Of a stretch of DNA of 64,000 nucleotides, positions 11,141-20,222 are shown piece after piece (position 1 is the first letter of the stretch; each line of letters starts with the position of its first letter). This DNA is from a virus. A model generated the notes under the pieces. It saw only the letters and a list, made by a program, of their open reading frames with translations. It ran no database searches and had not been told where the DNA came from. The position numbers and the translations under genes are program-made. The DNA is taken from the IMG/VR virus record IMGVR_UViG_3300043395_003072, positions 94,463 to 158,462 of that record; one strand, given 5' to 3'.

Positions 11141-14100
11141 TTATCCTCCTAGTGCTCTTGCAATTAACATTTGCATTTCAGGCATTCTATCATCAGTGTA
11201 ATGTATCTCTGCTCTAGATTGTTCTCCAGTACTAATTCTATTTAATACAATTTTACTTGAATCTAAATCTGATACATAATTGCTATTTCTAATTAAAGCA
11301 TTACGAGTCGCATTTCTATGCATACCACCAGGCTGATACATAAAAAGATCAGCCCCTTCAAGATAAGGTTTTCTTGATACGTTTCTCACTTGAGATTCCC
11401 ACATGTCGTAATCGTGTATTTCTTGACCTGAATTATCTACATATTTGACTTTAATATCTTCTATATCCACATCCTTATGCCAGCCTATCCAATCTACACT
11501 AGGCATTGGTTTATTTCTAAAATACTCTTCCATAAGGTACATTTTCTCTCTCATATACTCTTCATCAATTACTGCCTTATCACTAGATAATAAAGAAACA
11601 TTCTCACCAGAATCTATCCTTGACCATATATTCTGATATAAATGCTTTTGATCTTCAGGTACTAGCTCAAGGATTCTTTCTCTTTCATCTTTTTGAGCAT
11701 TAGCAAAAGCATCAAAAAATCTCTTATCTGCATTTGGTAACGCCAAATAAACAGAAAGTGCATCTCCATTAGGATTCACTCCTGTTCTAGTTCTAGCTGC
11801 TAAACTTATATATCTATTTCTATCTTTTTGGTTTTCAGCTTGCTCTGCTAATTGCATGTATTTCATAAATTGAAGTTTATCAAAATGCTCATTGATTTCT
11901 TCTTTTTTCGTAACATGCATAGGTTTGCTATCAACGCCCATTATTCTCGCTGCTGAATACATTGCTGGCCTGAACCAGTCCCTTATAGGAGAATCCCAGA
12001 AAGGGTTAGCTGTACCGTAAATTCTTTCTGTTTCATAGACTTCTATAGCATCTCTAGTGTGTCCTAGAAGTTTAGAAGCAGGTCTAAAACCACCAGGAAC
12101 TAAATACTCTGCAGCAGATAATCCAGTACGTATTGCACTAGTGCCTTTTTCGTACATATATTGAGTTATATCGGAAGCTATAGGGATTCTAATAGCGTTA
12201 GGGTGTGGCTCATAGTCTCTTGTAGCAGCAAGTCTTTTTTGATGGTTCTCTACAATGTTATCGAGCATTTTAGATTCATGCTCTGTTAAAATTCCAGCAG
12301 CTTTTCTTTCGTAAAGCTCTTGTTGCATTTTAATTGTTTGTCTGCTTTGCGGAGCTACATCAGCTAATATCTTATACTTATGAATTAATGGATAGTCTTC
12401 AGGGTCTAGTCCAGCTACATCAGGATTTAATGCTTCGTACCCTTTACCAGGTAATCTTGCTGAGCCATTAGCTATTGCTCTATAAGGGTCTCCTCGTTTT
12501 AACTTCTCCGGGATATAAGAAGGCATTGAGTTTATTAATGGGTTATAAGCCTCTATTTCTGCTCTTGGTCTTGGGAATAAACGTCTAATTGGCTCTGACA
12601 TAAAACCAAAGCCACCAAGTTCTTTTTCCCAATAATCTCCAATAGAAGAATCCATTGCAGTAGAAGTTGCATACACCGGACTCATCGTTCCTAATACTTC
12701 TCTACCAGTAAAAACTTTTTGTATTATATTTTTTGTATAACCAGTCAAACCTTCTATTTCTCTAAATGCATACTGAATTCTACCAAGTGCAGGCATTCCT
12801 TGATACGGAGAAACTGGTGATCCTGGAGGTATCTCTCCTAACTCAGGAGAAGAACCGTAGCCTTTAATATAAGCTTGCTCCACTTCTCCACTCTCTTGAT
12901 TCAATCTAAAGAGCTCATCTTCATGCATCAGTTTAGGTGGTTTTAATATCTGCCCAATTGTTGATGATAGTAAAGGCCCAAGCACTGGCATATCTTCAAA
13001 AGCTGCACCTGTCATTGGGTAGGGTCTATCTTGATAGTTCTTTTCCTCTAAGTAATAGGTGAAGTTCTTAAGCATGAATCTTGTTATTGGGTTAAAGTTC
13101 TCATAATCTTCCCCCCAAACAGATTTCTCATCAGACTTAGTCATTAACATCTTATAAGCGTGGGGTCTAAAATATGAAGTCTCCCCGCCTTCATAAGGAG
13201 TACCTCCAGCTTCCCACCATCGACCTTTCTTTATCTCTACAAGCTTCTCTCCTTCATATACTGCTTTAAGCTCATCAGGATCCTCCATCATTCCAAAGAA
13301 TGCGCCAGTCATCATTTGGTGTATAAAGGCAGTACCTAATACTAATGCTCCAAATCTTTTAACAATTGGAGCTGCGCTTAATGATTCTGCTACTTCTTCA
13401 TAAGTTTTATTTCTAACAAAACTTCCATCTTTAGCTCTTACATCTTGCTGAACTCCCCCTAGCTTGATATCTACTTCACCTTCAAGGGTAGCTCCAAAAA
13501 AAGAATGCACCATTTCTGCACCAAATATTTCAGTGCGCCTCATCATATTATTAATGAATCCAGATCCTGTTGAATATCTATTATTAATTTCTACGATTTT
13601 ATTTAATAAAGATTTATTTAAATCATTATCTTTATAATACCTTGTGTGAACTTCAGATCTTGTTGCGTGTGTTAATTTATAGTTCGTATCAAGTATTATT
13701 GATTTCAACCTTCCGCTATCTTGCTCATTTAACATTTCCCTTAAAAGCACTTCATTGTCTGAAAAGAAGCTTCTTAACTTTGATCTGGATTCTTTATCTA
13801 GATTATCTAAACTAACATTCTTTATTATAGAATCTAGCGAAGACTGATACCTTTCTAGAAGTTCTGTTTTTATCTGACCTTTCTGTAGTCTTTCTGCAAT
13901 TGGATTATACTTTAAGAATTCTTCTGTATGTTTATCTGCAATTTTCCCAAAACTAATAGCATTAAAAAGTGTTCGCATTTGGATATCTTGTCTTGATCCA
14001 GGCAAAGTCACGGATCCGACGATCCCAAGCCTATTTTCTATTGCTCCATAAACTCCTCTAAAAGCATTATCAAAAGAAGATGAAATTCCTTGCTTTGGTA

Positions 14101-15577
14101 CAGGTTTTCCTTCGGCTCTAGCTTGTTCTCTTAAAAGAAAGTCTTGGCCATAGTTGGTATAAGATAAAGCAGCTGCTCCAAGTCCTAAAAATAATCCAGT
14201 CGTAGTTTCTGTAAATCCAGGGAATAATCCTTCTATTCCCCTCCTGATATAAGACAATCCTGTATATTTTCCAATATAAGAACGCGCTATATCTAAATTT
14301 ACTGCTGTTGTTGCAATACCTTCTTTAATACCTTCATTAAATCCAGGAAGCAACATCTGTACTGCAAATGCTGCAGCCCCTAACTTGGCTGTTCCTTTTA
14401 AATCTTTAGTTGCATTGAAATACATTCCAGCAAGACCAAGGCTTATTCCTGTAGAAGCAACAAGATTTCCAGCAACTCCAAACTTTCTTCTATAGTGATC
14501 TACCGTTTCGAGCCCCATATAAACTGCACCTATTTTAGATGCTTTTAATCCTAACGAAAGAAACTGTTTATAGAATGGTCCTGGCTCTGTTTTTAAAGAT
14601 AAACCCGTATACTCACTAAACCTACCTAGCAGTTTTCCAACTACAGGCATTTGATTAAGCGTAGCATCTATTAATCTATTGTAACGTTGTATACCCGCAG
14701 TCAGTTGGGCTGCAGGTATAGCGGTTCTTCTTTTTAAATCACTTAAACTCTCGAGTTTTCCTCTCACTGATGGAACTAAAGCTAACCTGCTAGAATCTTC
14801 TGTGACCGAATCCACATACATGTTTGCATAGTTAATATCTTTTACATCCAAGTTTTGTAATATAGCTTGAGTTACAGGATTTAATTTAGTACGTGAGCTT
14901 GATGCTTCTAATGCATCAAGAGGTTCGTATGCATAACCTCTGAGCTGTACTGCTACATCATTAGATATTAAAGTTGGCTTTTTTGTTTTAGATGGTTCTA
15001 ACTTTATTTTCTTTTCAATGACTTTTCCTGAATCATCTTCAATTTTTTCAACTGTTTCATCTAGTTCTTCAAAAAATAAACTCCCCCTACCTCTTGCCTC
15101 TATGTCTTGCTCATAAACAAGCCTGTATCTATCTGTATTTATTCTATGACTTATTTGAGCATAAGCTTCATCTCCAATAGTTGCTCTTAAAATATTTTGA
15201 CTATCTTTGTTATTCTTTATAAATCTTGATTCAAATACATATCTCCCAACTTCTTTATTTGGATCTTGTAAAGAAGCAGCTTTTTCTAATTCTAATGCTG
15301 CTGGACTTAATCCTATTGAAGCATACTCTGGAATTCTTAAAGTGTTTAATAGCCCACCAAGCTTTTCATTAAGAATATTTCTTACTTGTTTTTGACCTAT
15401 ATCATATACACTATATTCGCTTCCTTGCGAATAAGCTTTAGAAGCTAAATAGCGCCCACCAAAGTACAAACCACCATAAGGCAACAAGGACATTCCAGCT
15501 TCTACTAAAGGGTGCATTTCTGGCTCTTGTTGAAGTGCAGAGTAGTATACCCCGCCTTGTCCTTGCTGAGTATACAT
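11141..15577 (-). CDS. 1478-aa virion protein, tape-measure or ejection-protein candidate
   Basis: Large protein with several hydrophobic Gly/Ala segments, including LLPYGGLYFGGRYLAS near the N-terminus, a run near residues 370-420 with ISLGLAGMYFNAT and LGAAAFAVQMLLPGF, GLFLGLGAAALSY near 460, and FGALVLGTAFIHQMMTGAFF near 740. The rest is charged and Tyr/Arg-rich. Such segments suit a protein that enters the host envelope during DNA ejection or that fills the tail tube. It lies directly downstream of the two chaperone-like genes and one base from the giant gene, so the two giants are probably co-expressed. I recognise no enzymatic motif. The assignment rests on composition and gene order. 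Confidence 0.45.
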   Translation of the reverse strand: MYTQQGQGGVYYSALQQEPEMHPLVEAGMSLLPYGGLYFGGRYLASKAYSQGSEYSVYDIGQKQVRNILNEKLGGLLNTLRIPEYASIGLSPAALELEKAASLQDPNKEVGRYVFESRFIKNNKDSQNILRATIGDEAYAQISHRINTDRYRLVYEQDIEARGRGSLFFEELDETVEKIEDDSGKVIEKKIKLEPSKTKKPTLISNDVAVQLRGYAYEPLDALEASSSRTKLNPVTQAILQNLDVKDINYANMYVDSVTEDSSRLALVPSVRGKLESLSDLKRRTAIPAAQLTAGIQRYNRLIDATLNQMPVVGKLLGRFSEYTGLSLKTEPGPFYKQFLSLGLKASKIGAVYMGLETVDHYRRKFGVAGNLVASTGISLGLAGMYFNATKDLKGTAKLGAAAFAVQMLLPGFNEGIKEGIATTAVNLDIARSYIGKYTGLSYIRRGIEGLFPGFTETTTGLFLGLGAAALSYTNYGQDFLLREQARAEGKPVPKQGISSSFDNAFRGVYGAIENRLGIVGSVTLPGSRQDIQMRTLFNAISFGKIADKHTEEFLKYNPIAERLQKGQIKTELLERYQSSLDSIIKNVSLDNLDKESRSKLRSFFSDNEVLLREMLNEQDSGRLKSIILDTNYKLTHATRSEVHTRYYKDNDLNKSLLNKIVEINNRYSTGSGFINNMMRRTEIFGAEMVHSFFGATLEGEVDIKLGGVQQDVRAKDGSFVRNKTYEEVAESLSAAPIVKRFGALVLGTAFIHQMMTGAFFGMMEDPDELKAVYEGEKLVEIKKGRWWEAGGTPYEGGETSYFRPHAYKMLMTKSDEKSVWGEDYENFNPITRFMLKNFTYYLEEKNYQDRPYPMTGAAFEDMPVLGPLLSSTIGQILKPPKLMHEDELFRLNQESGEVEQAYIKGYGSSPELGEIPPGSPVSPYQGMPALGRIQYAFREIEGLTGYTKNIIQKVFTGREVLGTMSPVYATSTAMDSSIGDYWEKELGGFGFMSEPIRRLFPRPRAEIEAYNPLINSMPSYIPEKLKRGDPYRAIANGSARLPGKGYEALNPDVAGLDPEDYPLIHKYKILADVAPQSRQTIKMQQELYERKAAGILTEHESKMLDNIVENHQKRLAATRDYEPHPNAIRIPIASDITQYMYEKGTSAIRTGLSAAEYLVPGGFRPASKLLGHTRDAIEVYETERIYGTANPFWDSPIRDWFRPAMYSAARIMGVDSKPMHVTKKEEINEHFDKLQFMKYMQLAEQAENQKDRNRYISLAARTRTGVNPNGDALSVYLALPNADKRFFDAFANAQKDERERILELVPEDQKHLYQNIWSRIDSGENVSLLSSDKAVIDEEYMREKMYLMEEYFRNKPMPSVDWIGWHKDVDIEDIKVKYVDNSGQEIHDYDMWESQVRNVSRKPYLEGADLFMYQPGGMHRNATRNALIRNSNYVSDLDSSKIVLNRISTGEQSRAEIHYTDDRMPEMQMLIARALGG

Positions 15578-15580
15578 TTA

Positions 15581-16294
15581 TTAACCTTTCTTTCTTGCGT
15601 CTAGCTTTCTCGCCATTGCTTCTTTAGATAACCTAGCTCGCTCTTCTTCTATGAATCTTTGCTGAGCTTCTTGCACTTCCCAATATCCGAGCTGCTGTTC
15701 TTCATACATAGGATTAAAAGCTACTTCTTGTTGAGGCTTTTCTTTTTTCTTTTCCTCAACAACTGCAGTTTCTTCTATCTTTCCGTAAAGCTCTTCATAA
15801 ATCTTTTTAAGATCCATTCTTTGGTAACCAGGTACACTTTTACTTAACTTGTTCTCAGCTGATACAAAGTTAGATATAAACTGTTTCTCGGTCATCTCTT
15901 CTATATCTTTAGGAACCATAGAGGAGAAGGCATAGAATATAGTGCTTTTCATATGTTCGTATAGAGAGTCCGGAGACTTCTCTTGTCTTTCTTTTGCTAT
16001 TTCTAGTAAGAATTCTTCACCACTTTTAGCTCCTGATAATTCAAATATTAAACCACCAGTAGATATGATATATCCAGCTGGGATATTTTTATTTAAAAGC
16101 TCTACTTCACCAAGAAAACAAATATTAAAAACTTCTTCATAAATAAAAAAAGGCGGGATCTTGCCTGCCTTAATTAACTTATTAAAGAAGTTAAACTCTT
16201 TTATTTTTAAGAGTTTAAAATCAAAACTTAAATAATCATCAAATACTATTCTATAGAGCTCAGAATTTAATTCTAAAGCTCTTGTTAATTTCAT
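15581..16294 (-). CDS. Tail-assembly-chaperone-like protein (237 aa)
   Basis: Small acidic protein with an alpha-helical N-terminal domain (residues 1-170, with IPAGYIISTGGLIFELSG near 75) and a charged C-terminal tail rich in Glu, Lys and Gln. Its ATG overlaps the end of the upstream 296-residue gene by four bases, indicating translational coupling. Two consecutive small genes between the tube genes and the very large tail genes match the usual place of tail assembly chaperones. No slippery sequence is needed because the frames overlap conventionally. Function is inferred from position and size. Confidence 0.4.
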   Translation of the reverse strand: MKLTRALELNSELYRIVFDDYLSFDFKLLKIKEFNFFNKLIKAGKIPPFFIYEEVFNICFLGEVELLNKNIPAGYIISTGGLIFELSGAKSGEEFLLEIAKERQEKSPDSLYEHMKSTIFYAFSSMVPKDIEEMTEKQFISNFVSAENKLSKSVPGYQRMDLKKIYEELYGKIEETAVVEEKKKEKPQQEVAFNPMYEEQQLGYWEVQEAQQRFIEEERARLSKEAMARKLDARKKG

Positions 16295-17181
16295 AGCTGA
16301 GTCGTTAATAGCATCGCTTGTTGAGGTGTTAAGAAGCCGCTATTAAGTAGTATCATCTGATACAGAGAATCTAGCACTCCAGCCTTACAATACTCAAGCC
16401 AGTTATTATTGAGGCTAGGATAGAGTACGCAATACATTACCACTTTCTCTTTAAGCTTCTCCTCTACTTCATCAGCATCCTCGCTTTCACGAAGCTTATT
16501 CATTAGCTCTTTAATCTTCTTCCATTCGCTTCTAGTGAGATGGTGATATACATATACTTCGCCTTCTCCAAAAGCCATTACATGAATACCTGTCCTCCCA
16601 TAACGATCTTTCCACGCTTGGATAGTATCGTATGAAGGAGGATTAGGTTCTTGAGCAAGTAGCTCCATAATTTGGTCTCTAACTACAAATGGCTCTTGTC
16701 TTGGAGTTTCTTGAACTACTGGAGCTGGGGGAGGAGCTGGAGGAGCTTTCTTTCTTTCAATTTCATTAGAAAGTTTATTAAGCTCTGCATCTAAATCAAT
16801 CATAGGTTCTACCTTTTCAATAGGTTTAATTAGCTGCTCAATTATAGTCTTGGGCTCTTCAACTATAGGAGCCTCAATAGGCTTTAGCAACTCTTTTTTT
16901 GCTTCTAAAGCTTGTTGCCTTTTTCTTTCTCTGCGATACTTTGGAGCGTTTAATAACTCTTCAGTTTCTCTTTTTTTTTGAGCCTCAAGTTCTATTGCCC
17001 TTACTTCTTCTTCAATAGCTTTTACTTCTTGATCCATAGGAATAAAAGCAGAAGGAGGCAATGACTTGATAATAGAATCTGCACTAGGAGATTTTCTTTT
17101 AAGTGCATTAAGAGCTTTTTCTGAAACAGGGCTTCCAAACATTACTAAGTTGTCATCTAGTTTTCTGCCTTCAAATCCCAT
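16291..17181 (-). CDS. Tail-assembly-chaperone-like protein (296 aa)
   Basis: The N-terminal half is a charged, Glu/Lys/Pro-rich linker with coiled-coil character. The C-terminal domain (about 170-296) contains VYVYHHLTRSEWKKIKEL, KVVMYCVLYPSLNN and a final LLNSGFLTPQQAM. This order of elements (aromatic strand, TRSEW helix, VLYP, then helix ending in SGF) is one I associate with tail-assembly-chaperone proteins of large phages. It lies between the smallest tube-like gene and the 237-residue gene, overlapping the latter by four bases. I am moderately confident of the class; there is no enzymatic motif. Confidence 0.5.
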   Translation of the reverse strand: MGFEGRKLDDNLVMFGSPVSEKALNALKRKSPSADSIIKSLPPSAFIPMDQEVKAIEEEVRAIELEAQKKRETEELLNAPKYRRERKRQQALEAKKELLKPIEAPIVEEPKTIIEQLIKPIEKVEPMIDLDAELNKLSNEIERKKAPPAPPPAPVVQETPRQEPFVVRDQIMELLAQEPNPPSYDTIQAWKDRYGRTGIHVMAFGEGEVYVYHHLTRSEWKKIKELMNKLRESEDADEVEEKLKEKVVMYCVLYPSLNNNWLEYCKAGVLDSLYQMILLNSGFLTPQQAMLLTTQL

Positions 17182-17182
17182 A

Positions 17183-17611
17183 TTATCTTACTCCATTTAT
17201 TAAGTTTCTTCCAATAAAAGAATATTCCTCAAGAATTACCTGCTCGCTTATTTGAATAGTTTGACCCATTGATACAAGAAAGCAACTTTGAATTATTCTG
17301 CTTTTTGATTTATCATTTCCAAATATTATACTTATATCAAATTTTGGCAATAAAAAATTGCTATTAGCACTATTGTCACCACCTAAAAGATTAATTATAT
17401 AGTTTGGCTCAGTATAGTTGATTACAAAATTTCCTTGAATTATTTCTCTTCCAGGAAGCATAGCGTCAAAACTAGTCGAGCCATAACCATATATTGGTTG
17501 CTGACTATTCTGAAGAGAATAAGATATACCCGCGCACTCTATCAATTTATTATTATTGACTTCTATATAAGTATTGGCACCTGAAAAATATTGATAGTTG
17601 CTAAAATTCAT
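17183..17611 (-). CDS. Small tail-tube-like protein (142 aa)
   Basis: Contains QPIYGYGSTSFDAMLPGREI followed by IQGNFVINY, the same arrangement (P-I-Y-x-x-G-S, charged turn, then I-x-G-x-hydrophobic strand) seen in the two adjacent larger genes at 17608-19161 and 19234-20193. The fold is therefore probably that of the tail-tube family. At 142 residues it is close to a minimal tube subunit. It overlaps the upstream 517-residue gene by four bases. Whether it is the tube, a tube initiator or a terminator cannot be decided from sequence. Confidence 0.5.
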   Translation of the reverse strand: MNFSNYQYFSGANTYIEVNNNKLIECAGISYSLQNSQQPIYGYGSTSFDAMLPGREIIQGNFVINYTEPNYIINLLGGDNSANSNFLLPKFDISIIFGNDKSKSRIIQSCFLVSMGQTIQISEQVILEEYSFIGRNLINGVR

Positions 17612-19161
17612 TTACTTTCTCCAAATAAGTAATCTGTTAAACCACGGCGTTTTCCAACATTTATCTCTTCTTCAACGTTTCCAACATTTATTCTTTCTAC
17701 AATATTTTCTGCTCCACTTGATATTGTGTACGCTTCTTTTATTGTTTCTTCAGTGTCTGTTTTTGACGCCCTAAACATTGCTACATCTTCCGCTACAAAC
17801 TGAATTACAACTTCCGTTACCATGTCGTTTACCGAAGTAACAATACTTTCTCCAGTTATCTCAATACCCTTAATGATCATAGAAGCTCCACCGAAGTTAT
17901 TTTCTTTCTCGTTATAAACTTCTGTTTGATATCTTAACATCAAATTAAATTTGCTTATCAAACTGCTTAGTTTTGAAGTACCAAAAAAAGATGTGTTAAT
18001 TTTTCCTGTCAAACTCCCTCTTCCTTTTTCTTGATCTAATGAATAGTAATAGTAATTCAAATCAATATTTGACGGATCTTTTGCTATTAAACTTCTTAAT
18101 GGATGATCTTCAATAATTAAAAATACCATAGTTCCAGCAATAGTTCTTATTGCTTTTGTAAAGCCTGAAACCCCTACATGCCCAAGTCTTCTAACTGGAG
18201 CCTTTGCATCATGTATTGATACTGAGATTGTTGCTAAAGAACTTAAGCGCACAGGACTATTTAACCATTTAAATAAAATTTCGTCTTTATAACTCTCGTC
18301 AACTATATCACTTTTTATCAATTTTTCTTCTTTTATTTCTTTCATTTCCATAAATTTTCCATACTGTGTTTTATAAACTTTAAGTTTATAATCGTAAACT
18401 TTAATGTCACTATCATACTTTTCTTTATCTATTTTATATTTTTCTAAATTAGCTAAATGGTTAGCTAGTAATATATTATATGCTATAACCTCTGCATCAT
18501 AAAGAAGTTGCATGTCTAGATTGTAAACGAGTATTAAATCATTTGCACTTTCAAAAAGAAAAGATCGAATATCACCTTCTAGTAAACTCTTACTTTGATC
18601 AACAAAATCTTTTCCTTCTGGACCTAAAGATTCTCGAGCTGCTATTAATAAATTCAAAAATTGATCTATAATGTTTACATAATCATTTAACTCAGTATCA
18701 TCTGCCAACCCATCAACTTCACTAAAATATGTATTTTTTATATAATCTGGTTTAAAACTACTTAAAGTTAAACTAATTAAATCTTCTATTTGTTCTTTTT
18801 GTGCCTGGCTAAGACTTCCATCATTATTAGGATCAGAGGGTAAATTTAATATTTCATCTATTTTATTTAAAATAGTATTAGATATATTATTTAACTCATC
18901 ATTATTAGGGAGGTAATTTAATGCTTTTAAAACCGGTGGATCTTTTCCTAACTCCCCTGGATCTAAAGGTTCTGTTGGTGGCGCTGGCTTTATAGGCTCT
19001 TCCATGTTAGGATATCTTTTTTCATATCTTGTTACAGTTTCAAAATATTCAATAGTTTTAGTTTTTTTTCTTTTACTCGCTTCTTCGTATATCTTGTCTG
19101 TACCTTCAAACCAAGCATACGCTTTGCAGTCAGCTCCTGAGTATGAATAAGTATATGTCAT
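17608..19161 (-). CDS. Tail-tube-related protein with long N-terminal extension (517 aa)
   Basis: The first ~300 residues are charged and helical with no recognised domain. The C-terminal part holds a tube-like segment, APVRRLGHVGVSGFTKAIR then TIAGTMVFLIIEDHPL at about residues 325-360, matching the motif of the two neighbouring tube-like genes. It is preceded by a clear ribosome binding site (TAGGAGG before the ATG at 19161) and by a terminator hairpin separating it from the 319-residue tube-like gene. The extension suggests a specialised tube element such as a tail-tip or baseplate adaptor. Confidence 0.45.
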   Translation of the reverse strand: MTYTYSYSGADCKAYAWFEGTDKIYEEASKRKKTKTIEYFETVTRYEKRYPNMEEPIKPAPPTEPLDPGELGKDPPVLKALNYLPNNDELNNISNTILNKIDEILNLPSDPNNDGSLSQAQKEQIEDLISLTLSSFKPDYIKNTYFSEVDGLADDTELNDYVNIIDQFLNLLIAARESLGPEGKDFVDQSKSLLEGDIRSFLFESANDLILVYNLDMQLLYDAEVIAYNILLANHLANLEKYKIDKEKYDSDIKVYDYKLKVYKTQYGKFMEMKEIKEEKLIKSDIVDESYKDEILFKWLNSPVRLSSLATISVSIHDAKAPVRRLGHVGVSGFTKAIRTIAGTMVFLIIEDHPLRSLIAKDPSNIDLNYYYYSLDQEKGRGSLTGKINTSFFGTSKLSSLISKFNLMLRYQTEVYNEKENNFGGASMIIKGIEITGESIVTSVNDMVTEVVIQFVAEDVAMFRASKTDTEETIKEAYTISSGAENIVERINVGNVEEEINVGKRRGLTDYLFGESK

Positions 19162-19179
19162 TTTGCTTTCCTCCTAATG

Positions 19180-19200
19180 AAAAAGGGGCTTACGCCCCTT
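19180..19200 (-). terminator. Rho-independent terminator downstream of the 319-aa tube-like gene
   Basis: Read on the minus strand, AAGGGGC-GTAA-GCCCC is followed directly by TTTTT. The hairpin lies in the 72-base gap between the 319-residue gene and the 517-residue gene, so it probably reduces read-through from the highly expressed sheath/tube genes into the lower-copy tail genes. Confidence 0.85.
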
Positions 19201-19233
19201 CAATTACATTTTATATTTTATATAACTTATTAA

Positions 19234-20193
19234 TCAAATTCTTTGACGAACCCAATCAACCGCCCCATCGATAGCAATGCTTGCGGCATCAATTGCACTG
19301 TCTACGCGTCCGCCTATAGTTTGTTGAGCAGAGCTCGGTTGTGTTTCTACTTGTGCTTGCTGAACTTCAGAGTAGCCACTAGCGCCCTTTAAACCACTTC
19401 CATTTCTATTGCTACTACCATTATTCCAATTATAAAGCTGTTCACGTGCTGAATGGCCACCAATTTGCATATCAAAAGTTCTCCAAGGAAGAATTGTGCG
19501 GCACACATAAGTCATTTGGTTTTCAATTACGATATCATCAATCGAGAAACCAGAACCCTCATTAAGAATCTCACAACCATATAAACGCATTTGAGCCGAT
19601 TGGCCATATTCATTAACTGCAAGAATTGTTATATCAAAAGGAAGTATTTGATCTACATAAAATACAGGGGCAATAGCATAGTTATTACCAACCTGGTTAA
19701 CATCATATGTTCCTCCAACTTGTAATCTCTGATACGCTCCGCTTGCAGTTGCACCACTTTCTCCAATTTTACCCTCGTTATTATTTAAAGTAGATCCAAA
19801 CTGAGCGCCTCCAACATTTACTAATGCTACTGAAGTGTCGGTCTCGTTGTTAACATTTCCAAGTGCTTTTGTATCAGCTGCTCTATCTTTTCCATTTCCA
19901 ACTTGAGCAAACACTTCATCCTTGTCTCCCAGGTATTTCTCTCCAGTAAATACTGGAGACATTAAGATGTGAGTATCAAGCATTAGTGAAATCATAGTAC
20001 CAGCAATACCACGCTTACCGCGAGAGTAAGAGATTGGATCTACTGAGCCCATGACGTAGATAGGAGCTTTCTCACGCTGAATAGCATAAGACAAAGCTTG
20101 CATTGATCCAGCTTGCTTGCCGTTGATAATTACACGAATATCAACGCCAGAATAAGATGTATAAGTTCTAGAAAGATCTAGTGAAGTTGCCAT
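19234..20193 (-). CDS. Probable major tail tube protein (319 aa)
   Basis: Carries APIYVMGSVDPISYSRGKRG followed by IAGTMISLMLDTH near residues 35-70, a motif typical of tail-tube-type proteins in large myoviruses. A second beta-rich stretch (around 195-250) contains LPFDITILAVNEYGQSAQM and IDDIVIENQMTYVCRTI. It lies directly downstream of the sheath gene, the usual sheath-tube order, and ends in a Gln/Ser-rich tail. Codon choice is closer to that of the sheath and capsid genes than to flanking genes, consistent with high expression. Start is supported by AAAGGATAAAG upstream of the ATG. Confidence 0.6.
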   Translation of the reverse strand: MATSLDLSRTYTSYSGVDIRVIINGKQAGSMQALSYAIQREKAPIYVMGSVDPISYSRGKRGIAGTMISLMLDTHILMSPVFTGEKYLGDKDEVFAQVGNGKDRAADTKALGNVNNETDTSVALVNVGGAQFGSTLNNNEGKIGESGATASGAYQRLQVGGTYDVNQVGNNYAIAPVFYVDQILPFDITILAVNEYGQSAQMRLYGCEILNEGSGFSIDDIVIENQMTYVCRTILPWRTFDMQIGGHSAREQLYNWNNGSSNRNGSGLKGASGYSEVQQAQVETQPSSAQQTIGGRVDSAIDAASIAIDGAVDWVRQRI

Positions 20194-20222
20194 GTTTCTT
20201 TATCCTTTATAATTAGCGTTGA

